Origin: Conchocele bisecta
Taxonomy: Eukaryota; Mollusca; Bivalvia; Lucinida; Thyasiridae
Length of the DNA: 64,000 bases
Assembly: GCA_029237695.1 (NCBI GenBank)
Contig: CM055279.1
Span: 57,919,530-57,983,529, forward strand
Direction: 5' to 3'
The position numbers and the translations under genes are program-made. The stretch's first letter is position 1. The number at the start of each line of letters is the position of its first letter. The notes beneath the pieces are model-generated. The model was not told the origin of the DNA, ran no database searches, and saw only the letters and a program-made list of their open reading frames with translations. Shown here piece by piece: positions 11,950 through 23,794 of the stretch.

Positions 11950-13527
11950 CACATTAGAATCGTGAGTTCGCACCTCATACTGTTTCACACCTCGTGTTCG
12001 AGCGTTTTCTGGTGCAGAAATCGCAGCTGGCGGCCTGCAGAGGTTCTCGATAGAACTGTACCTTTTCGGAGAGAGCCCTCTTTTTCCCCTCTAGCTCATG
12101 TAGGAGCATATGTGCTGCCTGCCTGTTGTCTAGCCACAATTTCTGCTCTCGCGTCCTCATTTTCTTTCTGGGTGGCTCCTCGCCAGTTGTTCTTCCGAAG
12201 CAAAAGATCCTCCGCTAGCAGCTTGGCCTCGCGGGTCGATAGCAGACACGTTTCTTGGGTAGTCTCGATCTCCTCGATCGGGAAAGGTAGAAGTTTGCGG
12301 TTGTTGTTCCACACCTTCCGGTTCCATCTCCAGCACACAAACTCGGTGTCTGGTGCAGGTTGTGGCTCCAATTGGAGGTGACGTGCGAAGGGGGCTGCAG
12401 GCCAGAAACGTCCCGCCTTCTAGATTTCGGTAGGTGTGGCGTGGTGTGCACCCCCTCGTCGTCTTGGTCTACCACAGCGTGGATTGGTACCCCTACAAAG
12501 CCGAATGCCGACACCCACAGAGGCAGATAGCTTTCCTGGAGAACCTCGAAGCCTCGTCGTCGTAGGCCTTGTACACCCCGAGTCTTCTGGTGCCGGTGTG
12601 CCCCCAGTAGATGGCATAGAACGTCTTAGTCTGCTTCGAATGAGCACCAGGTTGCAGTGTATGGCAGCCCATTGGCTTGCGAGGGGCTGCACCCAGAAGA
12701 GCGGCGGTCGGGAGGCCGACAGACTGTGCATAGTCCACAGCTTCGTGAACTCATGCCAGACCAACCTCCCACGGCCGTACAGAGACCTCGATACGGTAGA
12801 TGCCTCAGGTACGGATATCCGGGTGTGCGAAGGTCCGTCCAAGCCTTTTGTCGGGGGCATTTGCAGTAGTTGGCTACATTGTTGCCCAGAGCCTCTTGCG
12901 CGCCAGGAACGACAGGTAGTTTTTGCCAATACTGTCTTCGTTGCCGAGGATACGTTTTTTTGGGGCATCGTCTGTCGCTGCTCCATCCCGCCGTTCCGTC
13001 TGTAGGAAGCGGTGGTTCTGAACCAGATGGCACAAGAGCGCTTCTTGGTTGAGGGTGCCGGAGAAGTCTTAAGTGCAGTCCAAAGCATTCAGGCCAGTTC
13101 CGTCGTTCCGCAGATCCTCGAGCAACATGGACAGACGGAGCAGCGTCCACAGGTAGATGTTGTCGACAGACGTCGGAGACGGGTTGAGCTCTGTATGAAG
13201 CTCTTTCGGGTAGTTAGTCCACTTCTGCGATGCCGCTTGCAAGGGTGCCATTGTATACATTCTGCAGAAGGACGTACCGGTCTGTGCGTTCGCCCAGTGC
13301 GAATCCCCATGTCCTTCGTGGTTGCGTACTTCTGTGCCATACCGTTTGGGTGTAGTCAAAACCTTGGTTTCCAATACCTCCGCATTGCATTTCTCTAATT
13401 GGAAAATGGTAGATGAAACCCGAACCGATCGTGGACTAATTTTACCTACCCTCATTGTGTCTCTTGATTTGGTACAATGGGTATGTCTAAAAGGAAAACC
13501 CAGACAGTAAGAGCAAAATGGGATCAC
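11950..13527 (-). pseudogene. GC-rich frameshifted coding island, unidentified protein
   Basis: Base composition here is clearly richer in G+C than the surroundings, and the minus strand gives long protein-like stretches that change frame. From 13527 to 13069 one frame reads about 150 residues (including YPKELHTELNPSPTSVDNIY) and continues past its stop with KKRILGNEDSIGKNYLSFLA. The same frame reopens at about 12760 (KTFYAIYWGHTGTRRLGVYK). Other frames then take over: VPIHAVVDQDDEGVHTTP at about 12480 and WRWNRKVWNNNRKLLPFPIE at about 12310. A charged, coiled-coil-like end lies near 12110 (LLHELEGKKRALSEKVQFYR). I do not recognise the family. The FYAIYWG..GVYKAYDD segment is faintly like an RNase H N-terminal (viroplasmin-type) fold, but I would not rely on it. 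At least three frameshifts and several stops make this a pseudogene, probably retro-derived or transferred. Confidence 0.5.
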
Positions 13528-13738
13528 AGGCGTGTCTGGGGTGTGCTCCCCATTAACAGAAATGAGGTGGGGCCCAAGGGGGTAAACTATATAATACTAC
13601 TAACCTAATTGCATACTTGTTTTCAATTATCTGGCAATTTATGGCTAATTAACATCAAAATTCATTTATGTTATACCAATCATTAATCTATGGAAAATTG
13701 GCAGCTCTTATATGAGTGTATAAAAATAAAAAAAATAT
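13528..13738. other. Spacer between the coding island and the next element
   Basis: AT-rich, no feature recognised. Confidence 0.4.
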
Positions 13739-14707
13739 GGGTATGAAATGACCAAACATCATGGTCAATTCTAGCTACAATAATTCACCTCCGATACGTT
13801 ATCTATGGCTACAATTACAATTTGACCCATTTCAGTGTTTCAGATCGAAAATTTTTTGGTTTGTCCAATGTTTTTGTCTGATATAATTTTCAATGAGATA
13901 TTTGACCAATACACTGCGCTGAACTCGGTCCGAATGCATACAGTACGAGTACACATGCCGACTACTGTTACATAGTGCACTGCTGTCGAATCTCACCTAT
14001 GGACAATATAGCGATTGTGTTTGTTGTTGCTCAAATTTTACGACTGCCGTAAAATGGAAAATTCCTGGTCAATTTGTACCCATACCATTTTGTACCCAGT
14101 TTGGTCATTTCGTACCCATATGTGCGTGTTTTTCGGTCATTTTCGTACCTAGTTCATTCTAGGACGCGCAAATGGCGCTATATTTTCATGAATGCCCAAA
14201 ATAAATTACACCATTGTGCCCCGACGGCACACACAAATTCGCCCAATTGCTCAACGTGTTTACTGAATCACGGCGAGAAATCACCTAGCCGTGAAATCAG
14301 AATAACCGTGTCGGAACATCAGTATATTCAATCAAGCAATGCATGTAGCGACAGTGTGTTATCGATTTTCATTGGTCAGCGCGCTAACTTACAGTAATTA
14401 GATATGGAAGTTGTCATTGCAAAGATCGTGAAAGTAGCGCCGGGCTCGGCATTGAATCGCAAACCCCCAATGACAAACCATATTATCCGGAAACGGAGGA
14501 TGTGATCGCCTGTTCGCCGGACCGAAACTGAAGCCGATCGTGAACGGACCAAAACAACCGATTATGAACATCGTTTTTTTTTTTTAATTACTGTTCGCGA
14601 ATGGCCCCAAAAGATACCTCTGTGGACCATATGGTCCCTTCACTTTTCATGTATGTATGAACACTGTAGGTACGAATTGACCATGATGTTTGGTCATTTC
14701 GTACCCA
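13739..14707. mobile_element. Terminal-inverted-repeat element, about 970 bp
   Basis: Inverted termini of about 40 bp: left 13739-13779 ('gaaatgaccaaacatcatgg') and right 14665-14707 (its complement followed by 'tttcgtaccca'). An inner block with 'ggtcatttcgtacccatatg' at about 14104 repeats the terminal motif, and a related fragment lies near 18768-18820. No protein is recognised inside, so it is a non-autonomous DNA transposon. Confidence 0.7.
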
Positions 14708-15134
14708 CAGTTTCGGACATTGGGAGTTGTTTTTCCATTACATTTAATTGTCCAGCATACATGTGTACATTACAGCTTGTGCTGGAGTTCTAATGAGACA
14801 TCAGCTAGTGCTGCTACATGTATGTATGTATGGTCAGTAACTTATCATGTGGCCAAGTGTTGTACATTTTTTGCAGACATGGGCACATTTCAGTCCGTTT
14901 TCCTAAAATTAGAAGACCTGTCAGCAATGTGGCACCAAACTGTGTGAAAATATTGGTCTTGAAGCCCACCAGAATGCTTGAAATTGAATGTAGCAGACTT
15001 CAAAATTCTCTTCTTTTTTTTTTGGTGGAGGGGAGGGGTGCGCAGGCATGCTTGACACAATAAAATAACCAATTCCTGCATGTGTATCGTGTCGTGTCCT
15101 AAATACGTGAGGTACGTAAGTTCGTGTTTTCGAT
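14708..15134. other. No recognisable feature
   Basis: Short ATGTATGT runs at about 14817-14830. The open frames are unremarkable. Confidence 0.4.
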
Positions 15135-17109
15135 TACACTCAGAGTGCTTTGTGCCTTTTCCACTCTCTCACGGTGGGAGGAATTTTCTCAGAGTGGGAA
15201 AATCACGGTGGGAGTTATGTGCCTCCCACGGTGACCATATATTTTACCTGTATTACCACCGCGGCCGGAGACCAAGCTGGACGAACTTCCAATAGCCATA
15301 AAACGGCCACGGTGTTCCCCCGTGATACGACCCCGCGTTCCACCGAGACGCCAGGCTGGCTTACCTGTACAGTCATAGCGTAGTACCCAAACATTTACAC
15401 TTATTCTGACTTACGTTTGTGTTTTTTTATTCATTTTTTTTATAAATATATACATTTTTCCTTTCAAACAAACATATTTCTAATGCCTTCCGCTGAAGCT
15501 TTTGTAAATACAGGGTTTGCTCATGGTGTGTAAAATGGATACGTCTTGAAATTTCGCTTTGCACATGCATGCAAGTAAAACGCAATTCCAACGCGAGAGC
15601 GCGAAAACGCACGACTGAATATAATATGTCCCATTTTCACATCGCGATCTCACTTTGCGTTTTCGCAAACTGGCGCATGGATCGACATCGTGAAAACGCG
15701 AGAATGTAACTGGCCCTAACAGGACACTGTAGTATCATAATCGCCTTAGGAAACGTTAATCATGTGGTGTAAAACATTATTTTAATTAAGAAATAGAAGA
15801 AATGTGGATATTGGGGAATATGTCAGATACATATGAAAGGGTTTTTGCGATCTCATGTAGAGGTCGAGATCGAGTAAATGCGAGTTACACGACACTAACA
15901 GAACACCATTATAATTCTCGTGTTTTAGGAGGCAATTCTCATGTTTTGTCAAAAAAATAATATTATTTTTTCTAATAAACATATTTTGGCAGCATATGAG
16001 AATCGTCTCCTAAAACGATGTACGTGTCCTGTTAGGGACATGTTACGATCTACTGATGGTGAACACGTGTTGGTCTTCGCTAGTCACATATGCAATAAGC
16101 CCGGTTTTGTCATCATCATCATCATATGCACGTGCGGTGACCTACTGGGACGTGTGTCGGTGTTGGAAAATGAGACATCAAAGGTTATAAAATGACATCT
16201 AAAGGTTAAGTTGTGTCGATGGGATCTTTGAAACACGCCGACACAAGAGCAGCACATTTACGATCAATTACTCTACACATATTTATTAATGGAATGGAAC
16301 TTATCTCTCTTATCATGCTTATAGCATAGCGGTTTTCACCGCGCTTGATAAAAATATTTCTTCCATTTTATTGGTCGGAGAGAAGGTGTAGAATCTCAAA
16401 AAAGGGTAACGGAATCTTTATTTACTCAATAAATATGTACTGGCAGCACATCAGAATCGTCTCATGTTTTTATTGTCAGAAATGTTTGTCCACATTTGTT
16501 CCATTTCTTAATAAAAACATGTTTTGGCAGCACATGAGAATCGTCTCCTAAGACGATTTGTACATGTTACAATTTCGCGAAACAAAATGAAATATATTCT
16601 CAACAAAACATATTTCGCGTTTTCGCGATCTTGCGCATAGACCGAGATCGCGAAAACACGAAGCGTGATGAATCGCGAAACGAAAATTTAACATATTCAC
16701 AACAAAACATGTTTTGACAGTACTGTGCATATGAGAATCGTCTCCTTACGCGATCTAGCGCGTAGATCGAGATCGCGAAAAACGAAAATGTAACGTATTC
16801 TCAACAAAACATGATTTGACAGTACTGTGCATGAGACGATTTTCAAATTTTGTCAGCCATATATGCACTCCTCTCTGACCACATTACCTGTACGCTGGCA
16901 CGGTGATGTGCCGTGGGCTAATACGGTGGGTCATGGGGGAACGCGGTGTGCAGCAGATTCGGTCTTTAAAATATTCCCACGGTGGTGATTTTTGCCTCTC
17001 CACCGTGACGGGTGGGATTTCCACCCGACACGGTGGGAGGAATGTTTATGCCCACTCTCCATCCGATCACGGGGTCGAGTGGGAAGAGGCACAATTCGCG
17101 CTGAGTGTA
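15135..17109. mobile_element. 2-kb element with long, diverged inverted termini
   Basis: About 200-bp inverted arms lie at 15135-15335 and 16920-17109. Shared blocks in inverted order include 'tacactcag' followed by 'ttgtgcc', 'cggtgggaggaat', and 'gttcccccgtga'. The interior (15590-16850) is a run of 'gagaatcgtctcctaagacg'-type hairpins and 'cgcgttttcgcgatctcg' modules shared with 10.7-11.9 kb. No coding sequence is recognised. Confidence 0.55.
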
Positions 17110-17586
17110 CTGTACATAAAAACACGGATGAACACATTGAAATTGGGTCTTCTGCTGTCAACACATTCATTTATCAACAAAACTGCGATTGAAAACAAGT
17201 CAAATATCAAACAAAGTTGAGGTAGTTACCCAAAACAGATGAAATTTGTTAATCCCAGTGAGTTATCCAGACATCAAAATTCTCGGCATATGTGTATTCA
17301 CTACTGCACGTGTTGAGTTGTGACAGGCGACTTCCGGTCTAGGTAATGTCACACTAAATTTATATTTTCTCCTCATATTTTGTTCTCTTGAAATTTGACA
17401 CACGGAATATTGTTCAAAAATGTGGTAGCAAATAATCCCAAAATTAGTACGGTAATAACGATCTGAATACATATTTTGTATGTTCAAATTATGTTTTTTA
17501 AACATGGACTATACTAGCCTGCAATGTAGGTCAGCACACAACTGTTTATACAAGTCATAAAATATGTCTACCAAAACATTTTTTTT
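17110..17586. other. No recognisable feature
   Basis: Unique-looking AT-rich sequence with no supported gene. Confidence 0.4.
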
Positions 17587-17656
17587 CCAATACATTTTTT
17601 CCCCAATAAAAGTAGATTAATCATTAATCTACTTTTATTGGGGAAAAATGTACTGG
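17587..17656. repeat. Near-perfect 34-bp-arm hairpin
   Basis: Arms 17587-17621 and 17623-17656 ('ccccaataaaagtagattaa' and complement) with a one-base centre. Probably a palindromic MITE remnant. Confidence 0.8.
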
Positions 17657-17783
17657 AATAATAATGGTGTAAGTAATTGGAAATAATAATATTTTTAAAC
17701 CTCATGCACATCAGCATTAAAAATATCAATTCTGACCTAATTTCTCGAATTTCAGTGTTTAGCTGTTGACGTTATTAACGAAT

Positions 17784-17860
17784 TGCATGCTGGGAAACGT
17801 GTATTACGAACTGAGTTACTCGAGTGCACAAAATGGCGACCGCCACGGCAATATGCATGT
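17784..17860 (+). promoter_or_regulatory. Possible promoter or first exon (ZNF143-like and YY1-like motifs)
   Basis: 'gcatgctgggaa' is the reverse of the TTCCCAGCATGC core bound by ZNF143/Staf in animals. 'aaaatggcgaccgcc' about 45 bases downstream resembles a YY1 site or a translation start in Kozak context, opening a 14-codon frame. No downstream exon could be identified, and M1 copy 2 begins 285 bases later. Motif resemblance only. Confidence 0.25.
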
Positions 17861-18144
17861 CATATTTCTTTGTGTGATGGAGTGTTGCATCGGTGATCTC
17901 TTGTGATTGTAAATATTTTTTAAAGATTAGGTAATTACAGAAAGGGTGAGCGAGTTTAAAATTGAATAAATGTTGATTGCGTAGCTGTCTACGCATTGAG
18001 TTTGCTTTATGTTCACGAACTTCGGACACGCAAGGGTATGTTTTTTATTAATAATTTATTGATACAGTTTTGACAGTTTTATATCGCTAACATATCAAAC
18101 ACGCCGGATAACCGATTGCAAAAGTCACTCTTCCATGTGTTACA

Positions 18145-18684
18145 TTAAAGATACATGCCCACTCAGTAGGCACAAACTGTTCATTATAATGTATGAATTA
18201 AATAACTGTTTAATTGTGTCACTGTTCCACCAGTTCTAAAAATTACAAGTGCCCGCTATACAGATATAATCATTTAGTAATATTTATTTTACTGATAGTG
18301 ACGCGCAGTGGTATCAGGCTATTTTCATATGCAAATGAGGCATGCTGCCATTTTTTAATTATTTATACTAATTAATTTAATTAAATGAGTCGCCTGAAAA
18401 AATAATATTTTCGACAGATTATAAAGTATGATCATTACATGTCAAAAAGTAAATACAGAGAATAAATAGTAATGTCTGTTAAAATTTTAAGGAAACACGG
18501 TTATCGCTCCTGATATCAGTGTGAAAATTTACGTCTGATATATAAAATGTATTAATAATGCCAATCAATACGTGGTGCAATGGTGACTGAATGTTTATTT
18601 TGCCAGAAAATATCTCAGATGGTGTCTCGGATATACAGAACAGTTTGTGCCTACTAAATGCAGTGAATGGGCATGTACCTTTAA
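18145..18684 (+). mobile_element. MITE family M1, copy 2, full length (540 bp)
   Basis: Begins 'ttaaagatacatgcccact' and ends 'gggcatgtacctttaa'. It is collinear with the ends of the 2.4-4.7 kb copy but lacks any minisatellite, so it shows the unexpanded form of the family. No open frame of note. Confidence 0.85.
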
Positions 18685-18899
18685 AGAGATGGGCTTAAAT
18701 TGCTACCCTCACGGGAGGTATGGAGCGGGGTAGCAATCTTGTTTCTAGGTCAATTCTTACAATAGTATAGGTACGAAATAACCAAAAAACACGCACCTAT
18801 GGGTACAAAATGATCTGGAACCTATTAATATTACATTTATTTAATTAAATTACAGTCTTATTTGTAACCTGTGTCCCAAGAATGTAAACCTGTATATTC
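18685..18899. other. Spacer with a fragment of the 13.7-kb element
   Basis: 'ggtacgaaataaccaaaaaa' at about 18769 resembles the terminus of the 13739-14707 element. Otherwise nothing. Confidence 0.45.
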
Positions 18900-19250
18900 T
18901 TGTGATTCCAGGGCCTCAAAATAACAGCTTTTACCAGTAGGTCCGGGACCTAACAAGGAAAAAAAGTGAAAGGTCCAAAGCATTTTTTGGAAAAACGGTA
19001 GAAATATGTGTCTGTTTTATGGGAAATGACTCGTCACACCATGTGTAAATACTTGAATGAGTCACCATAAATTATCTTATAAGACGATAATCAGAATGGA
19101 TTTAGCATCGCCACTGAATGATGATAAAAATTTCAACTTTATCACAGGTCCGGCGGACTTGTTGCTTGTAAAACACAAAGGTCCGACTTTAAAATTTGCA
19201 GGTCCAGGACCTCAGACCAGTGTTATTTTCAGGCCCTGGATCCAGTTATA
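18900..19250. repeat. Dispersed repeat related to 8641-8775
   Basis: Shares 'tttatcacaggtccggcgga' through 'ttcaggccctgga' with the 8.6-kb copy, and extends leftwards with further 'aggtccgggacct' modules. Non-coding by present evidence. Confidence 0.6.
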
Positions 19251-19321
19251 ACGCAGTCCTAATTAACTCAGGGTAGCTTAACCTCTACATGTAGTCGCAA
19301 AACCTCTGGCCACGAAAGCGC

Positions 19322-19802
19322 AGGGTAGCGAAACCTCAGTCATCCAATCTAGGGACCCCAAACATGAAAATCAACAAATCAATAAAAACTGGTGGATTCC
19401 GAAAAGTGATAACATGAGCACAATTGCACCCACGGATGTGAGAAAGGTGCACATATAGATATAATGGCTGTAGACCGAAATGACTGACCCGAAACGTTCG
19501 TGGTCCGTAATTGTTAATGAACGAGTTGGAGTGAATATAAACAACACGATCCATTAATGATACAGTCAATCAGTGTCTTGCACGACTACGATACAGCAAC
19601 GAAAATAAGGCGAACATAAATGGTATTAGTGTCTTGAAAAGTATCGTTGTACAATTGTACATACTGCAGCTAATGTGTATTTTAAATGCCGTCTTTGTGT
19701 AAAGTTTCTGTTGTGCTTTCGAACTCTGCGCCAATTGGGTAATGTGTATACAGCGGGCTTCCCGGCGCCTTTTCAAACGGATGACGGAGGTTTCGCTACC
19801 CT
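19322..19802. mobile_element. 480-bp MITE with 24-bp terminal inverted repeats
   Basis: Termini 19322-19345 and 19779-19802 are inverted copies differing at one base ('agggtagcgaaacctc' followed by mgtcatcc). A lone terminus-like 'ggtagcgaaacctc' also occurs at about 24959. Extra 'taccc' units follow the right terminus. No coding capacity. Confidence 0.8.
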
Positions 19803-19924
19803 ACCCTACCCTACCCTATACTGATAAACACATACTATACTCTGATATTGTAACACATATATAATGCCTACCCTGTATGTTCTGTATCTACTCTGATATT
19901 GTAACACATATATTTGCTACCCGG

Positions 19925-20600
19925 TCTGCTGCGGCATGTTATATTTTCCGTAGCCATTTGTCTAACATTGATACAAACTCCACTTAACACATGCGCATTT
20001 ATTTAACAGTATATTATATACAACAAGAAAAAATGTTTTTTATATTTTTACATAGATGATATATATTATAACATATAAAACTCCATTGCGCCTCGAAATC
20101 TCCAATGCGCCGCGGCCACATTATATTTTCGGTAGGCATTTTTGTAATATTGATACAAACTCCACTTTACACGTGCGTACTTACGTTGACTTAAAAAACT
20201 ATTATACATATATAACAGTATATTATATACAACAAGAAAACAAAATTATGCTTTTATTTAGAAGTTATATAACATATAAAACTCCAATGCGCCCCGAAAT
20301 CTCCAATGCGCCGAGGCCATATTATATTTTACACATGCGCATTCACATTGACTTAAATATATATTATAGATATGTAACACTATATTATATATAAGAATAA
20401 AAAACTTAATTTAATGTTTTTATTAAGAAGATATACAACATATACAACTCGAAAATCTCCAATCCGCCGAAGCCATATTATATTTTCGGTAGGTATTTTT
20501 CTAACATTGATGCAAAATCAACTTTACACATGCGCATTCACTTTTACTTAAATATTTATTATAGATATGTAACAATATATTATATATAAGAAAAAAAATG
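19925..20600 (+). repeat. Tandem repeat of about 185 bp, 3.5 to 4 diverged copies
   Basis: Each unit contains 'aactccaatgcgccccgaaa', then 'ttatattttcggtaggcatt', then 'ctttacacatgcgcattcac', then 'tatattatatacaacaagaa'. Copies begin near 19925, 20078, 20270 and 20440. The array abuts the 3' end of the LINE remnant. Confidence 0.75.
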
Positions 20601-21569
20601 CTGAAACAGCCGCGCGATCTGCTTATTCATTACCGGGTATTCCAATATGGGAAGGGACCCAGTCTATATTTATAAGCTTGCCCTGTTCCACTGTTTTGCT
20701 TATTATAAAGTGTCTTAATGTTATGTATTTTGTCGGGTCTAGTTTTAGATGCACTTGAATTAATATAGCTTGAACAGAGCTTAATGAATCTGTTATAATT
20801 ACGGTGTTTTTGTAGTCATTTAGCGTAAGGTTGAATATAAGGGCTTTTTCTATGGCAATAAGCTCTGATGTAAATACACTTAGAGTTGATGCCAACTTAT
20901 ATTGTTTTATATGACTATAGTTTGGGTACTTCAAAAGCAGCTGATGCTATTCCTAGTTCTGAGTTTTTGCTACCGTCCGTGTATACATATCTGTATATAT
21001 AGCGTGTCTTTCCAATGGTGGTGAATGTAATCTGTTGCGTTTTTAAGGCTGAGGGCTGGATCCCTATTCTTATCTATTATTATTTCTGTAAGGTCAGATC
21101 TTGCTGTGATTTCAAATGGGTAGTAAGAAATGTGTGTGAAGAATGGTTGTATTTTACAGTCATTTAGTTCATATTCTTCTTTTACGCTCATTGCGTTCAT
21201 TGCATAACATGTTTTTATTTTATTATTGTTAGATTGATACTTGTTAGCATTTGGTTGATGGCTATGATTTTCGTTAGATTTTTTATTCGGTGTACTAGGA
21301 CATGTTTTAATTCTTAACATGTTGTATTTATATGTACGTTTGGGTTTTATTAGTTCGCTAAGTGGTAGGTTATCACCATGGGGCTGGGTGCGGGCCCAAT
21401 ATTTTAGTAAATTACATTCACGTCGCAGATACAGTGGTTGTACAACTGTTTCTACTTCTATTGCTGCGGCTCTAGTTGATTGATTGGCACCCGTTGCTAC
21501 CTTTAATGCTACTCTTTGATTTGTTTCTAGTTTATTTAGATGACTGGCCGCTGCGTCTTTGTATAACAT
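20600..21569 (-). pseudogene. LINE RNase H domain and preceding region
   Basis: 21569-20970 is an open frame (LYKDAAASHLNKLETNQRVA, then TAAIEVETVVQPLYLRRE-like sequence) typical of the RT-RNase H spacer. 20934-20623 has the RNase H signature: ELIAIEKAL (catalytic-type Glu), ITDSLSSVQAI (Asp) and WVPSHIGIPGNE. A stop replaces the residue before ADRAA, and the first catalytic Asp segment is lost at the 20935-20970 break. Confidence 0.8.
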
Positions 21570-21589
21570 ACAGCCGTAGTCCCTTTTAG

Positions 21590-23440
21590 ATAGTATTCAT
21601 GCTTTATATAATCGTAGGAGAGGCGGTTTGTCTGATCCATATGATGTACCTGATATAAGTTTCATTATATTAAGGTCCTTCCTACACCGTTGGACTAGGT
21701 CTGTTACTTGAGGACTCCAGGTTAATCTGTTGTCTAATATCATACCTAGACATTTTTTCACATTTCTTGTAAGGGATTGATTGGTTGTTCCCCACTAGAG
21801 TTTGTATTCTATATTGCTGTTCTCTTGTATAGGTATACCGCTGCTCCGCATCTTTATAGCACAATGTTCCTCCGTTATGAAATATGACTGCCTCAGTTTT
21901 AAGTGGGGAGATTTTAAACCCCCATTTATTTTACCATATTGTAATATTATCTAGTGATGTTTGTACAACTCCGAGGGCTACATCTAGATTCGCATGTGCA
22001 TTCCAGATCACGCTGTCATCAGCAAATTGTGATATGTCTTCTTTGTTACGTGTATTCTTATTAGCATTGTTAATTTCAGTATGCAGTGTGTCAATCATGA
22101 TGTTAAATAGTATTGGACTAACGACGCTGCCCTGGGGGCAACCATTATCTATGTTTTGGAATTCAGAGTAGCTCTGTTCCTATTCTGACTCTAATTTTCC
22201 TGCCCGTAACATTCTGTTATTTATGCCCTTCTCTATGAGTTGCTCTATTGTTCCCTTTGTCAACATTAGGTCAAAGGCTTTCTCTAGGTCTAAGAACACA
22301 GTAACGACCGTTTTCTTTTCCATAGTAGCTGTTTTCATTACGGTTTCCAGTCGTGCTAGTTGATCTAATGTCGATCTTTGATTTCTGAATCCTGATTGAG
22401 TCGGGCTTATATTTTTGGTTTGGTTCTATATGGTGTTTTAAACTATTCGCTACCATCGTTTCCATTACTTTTCAAATTGTTGGTGTTAACGATATTGGTC
22501 TATATGAAGATGGATGCGTTGTATCCTTTTTAGGTTTTAATATAGGGATGATGGTAGCTTCTTTCCAGGAGCCAGGTAGGGTACCGTTTTCCCAGGATTT
22601 ATTTATAGCCAGGAGCAATTGTTCCATAGATTCAATAGGAAGATGCTTTATATATTGTATAGTGTATTTTATCTGCTCCTGGTGCTGTATTCTTTTTACT
22701 TTTAAGGGCAGCTTTTACTTCTGACATGATGAAACGTCTATTGAGACAGGTTCCTTCATTTGATTGAGGAATTATAATATATATAGTGTTTGTGTATCTA
22801 TCTTAGATTGGATAATTGGATCGCTTTGTTCTTTGACTTGTCTAAATTCTGGTGTAAGGTTGTCGTTACTAGAAATAGTTTTATAATGGTCTGTGAGCAC
22901 CTCTGCCTTTTGTTTTTCATCGTAGACTAGGTTGTTGTTATGTAACATTGGTGGTAGTGGTGGTGTACGTTTACCTCTGATTCTATTGAATTGATCCCAA
23001 ATTTATTTACTAGTTTTTTCGTCATTAAGTTCCGAAATAAATTTCTCCCGACCGATTTGTTTTGCCTCATTTAATGTGGCGGACGCGAGGGATTTGGCCT
23101 CCCGATACTCGTCCCGCCTTTTTTCTTCGTGGGTTTTATGATATTTATATGCCTGTTTCCATCTACGCAGACAATTGTCCCTGTTTGTAATGGCATCCGA
23201 GCAGGCCGGAGTCCACCAGGGATTGGTTGGGCGATTGTGTGCTTTGCCACTTGTCTGTGGTATGCATCCCTTACTGATTGTGTAGAGAGTGCTCACAAAT
23301 TGATTATGATATTCATTGCAGTTTAATTGTTTCTCTACGTGTAACTTAGTTGAACATAAGTGATTGAAGAGCTCCCAGTTAGCCTGACCTAACTTCCATT
23401 TAGGAATTGTTGCGGGAGTACTCTTATGGTATTGGGTCAA
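21590..23440 (-). pseudogene. LINE linker and reverse transcriptase remnant
   Basis: Minus strand. 23440-23003 is an open linker with NPWWTPACSDAI and RRWKQAYK, typical of the region before RT in Jockey/I LINEs. Downstream, in broken frames, lie GCPQGSVVSPILFNIMID (RT motif B, near 22090-22145) and QFADDSVIW (the catalytic FADD box, near 22005-22031), followed by FKISPLKTEAVIFH near 21900. The catalytic aspartates are visible, but stops and shifts are frequent. Confidence 0.8.
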
Positions 23441-23497
23441 AACTTTAGTAATTATTGGACAGTGATCACTTCCTAGTGTAGAATCCTGTACGAACCT

Positions 23498-23740
23498 GGG
23501 GCCCGTTTCACTAAACTTCCTACGACTAAAATGTTCGTAAGTGCAAAATTATGATAGTCTGTAAATTTCACATTAACACTGTTTTCTTGTAAATAATTGT
23601 TGGATTCACATTTATTGAGCATAGGCTGCATATGCAGCCTATGCTCAATAAATGTAAATCCATCAATTCAAATTTGCAGACGATTCTAAATTTGCGCTTA
23701 CCAACATTTTAGTCTTAAGTAGTTTAGTGAAACGGCCCCC
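23498..23740. mobile_element. Hairpin MITE inserted in the LINE
   Basis: Inverted termini 'ggggcccgtttcactaaact' and its counterpart at 23705-23740 flank a central perfect palindrome around 'ggctgcatatgcagcc' with arms reading 'gagcataggctgcat'. It splits the LINE protein between the endonuclease and the WW-containing linker, so it arrived after the LINE. About 243 bp, non-coding. Confidence 0.8.
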
Positions 23741-23794
23741 AGGAGGACGAGGAAGCTAGAGCTGGTGTAGCTAATGTTATGTCTGGTGTTGTTC

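Noticed and set aside
19795..19820. Telomere-like tract
   Set aside because: The unit is taccc repeated four times, not the animal ttaggg/ccctaa repeat; only about 20 bases.
21884..22171. Plus-strand 95-residue open frame
   Set aside because: Shadow of the LINE reverse transcriptase on the other strand, whose motif B and FADD box it overlaps.
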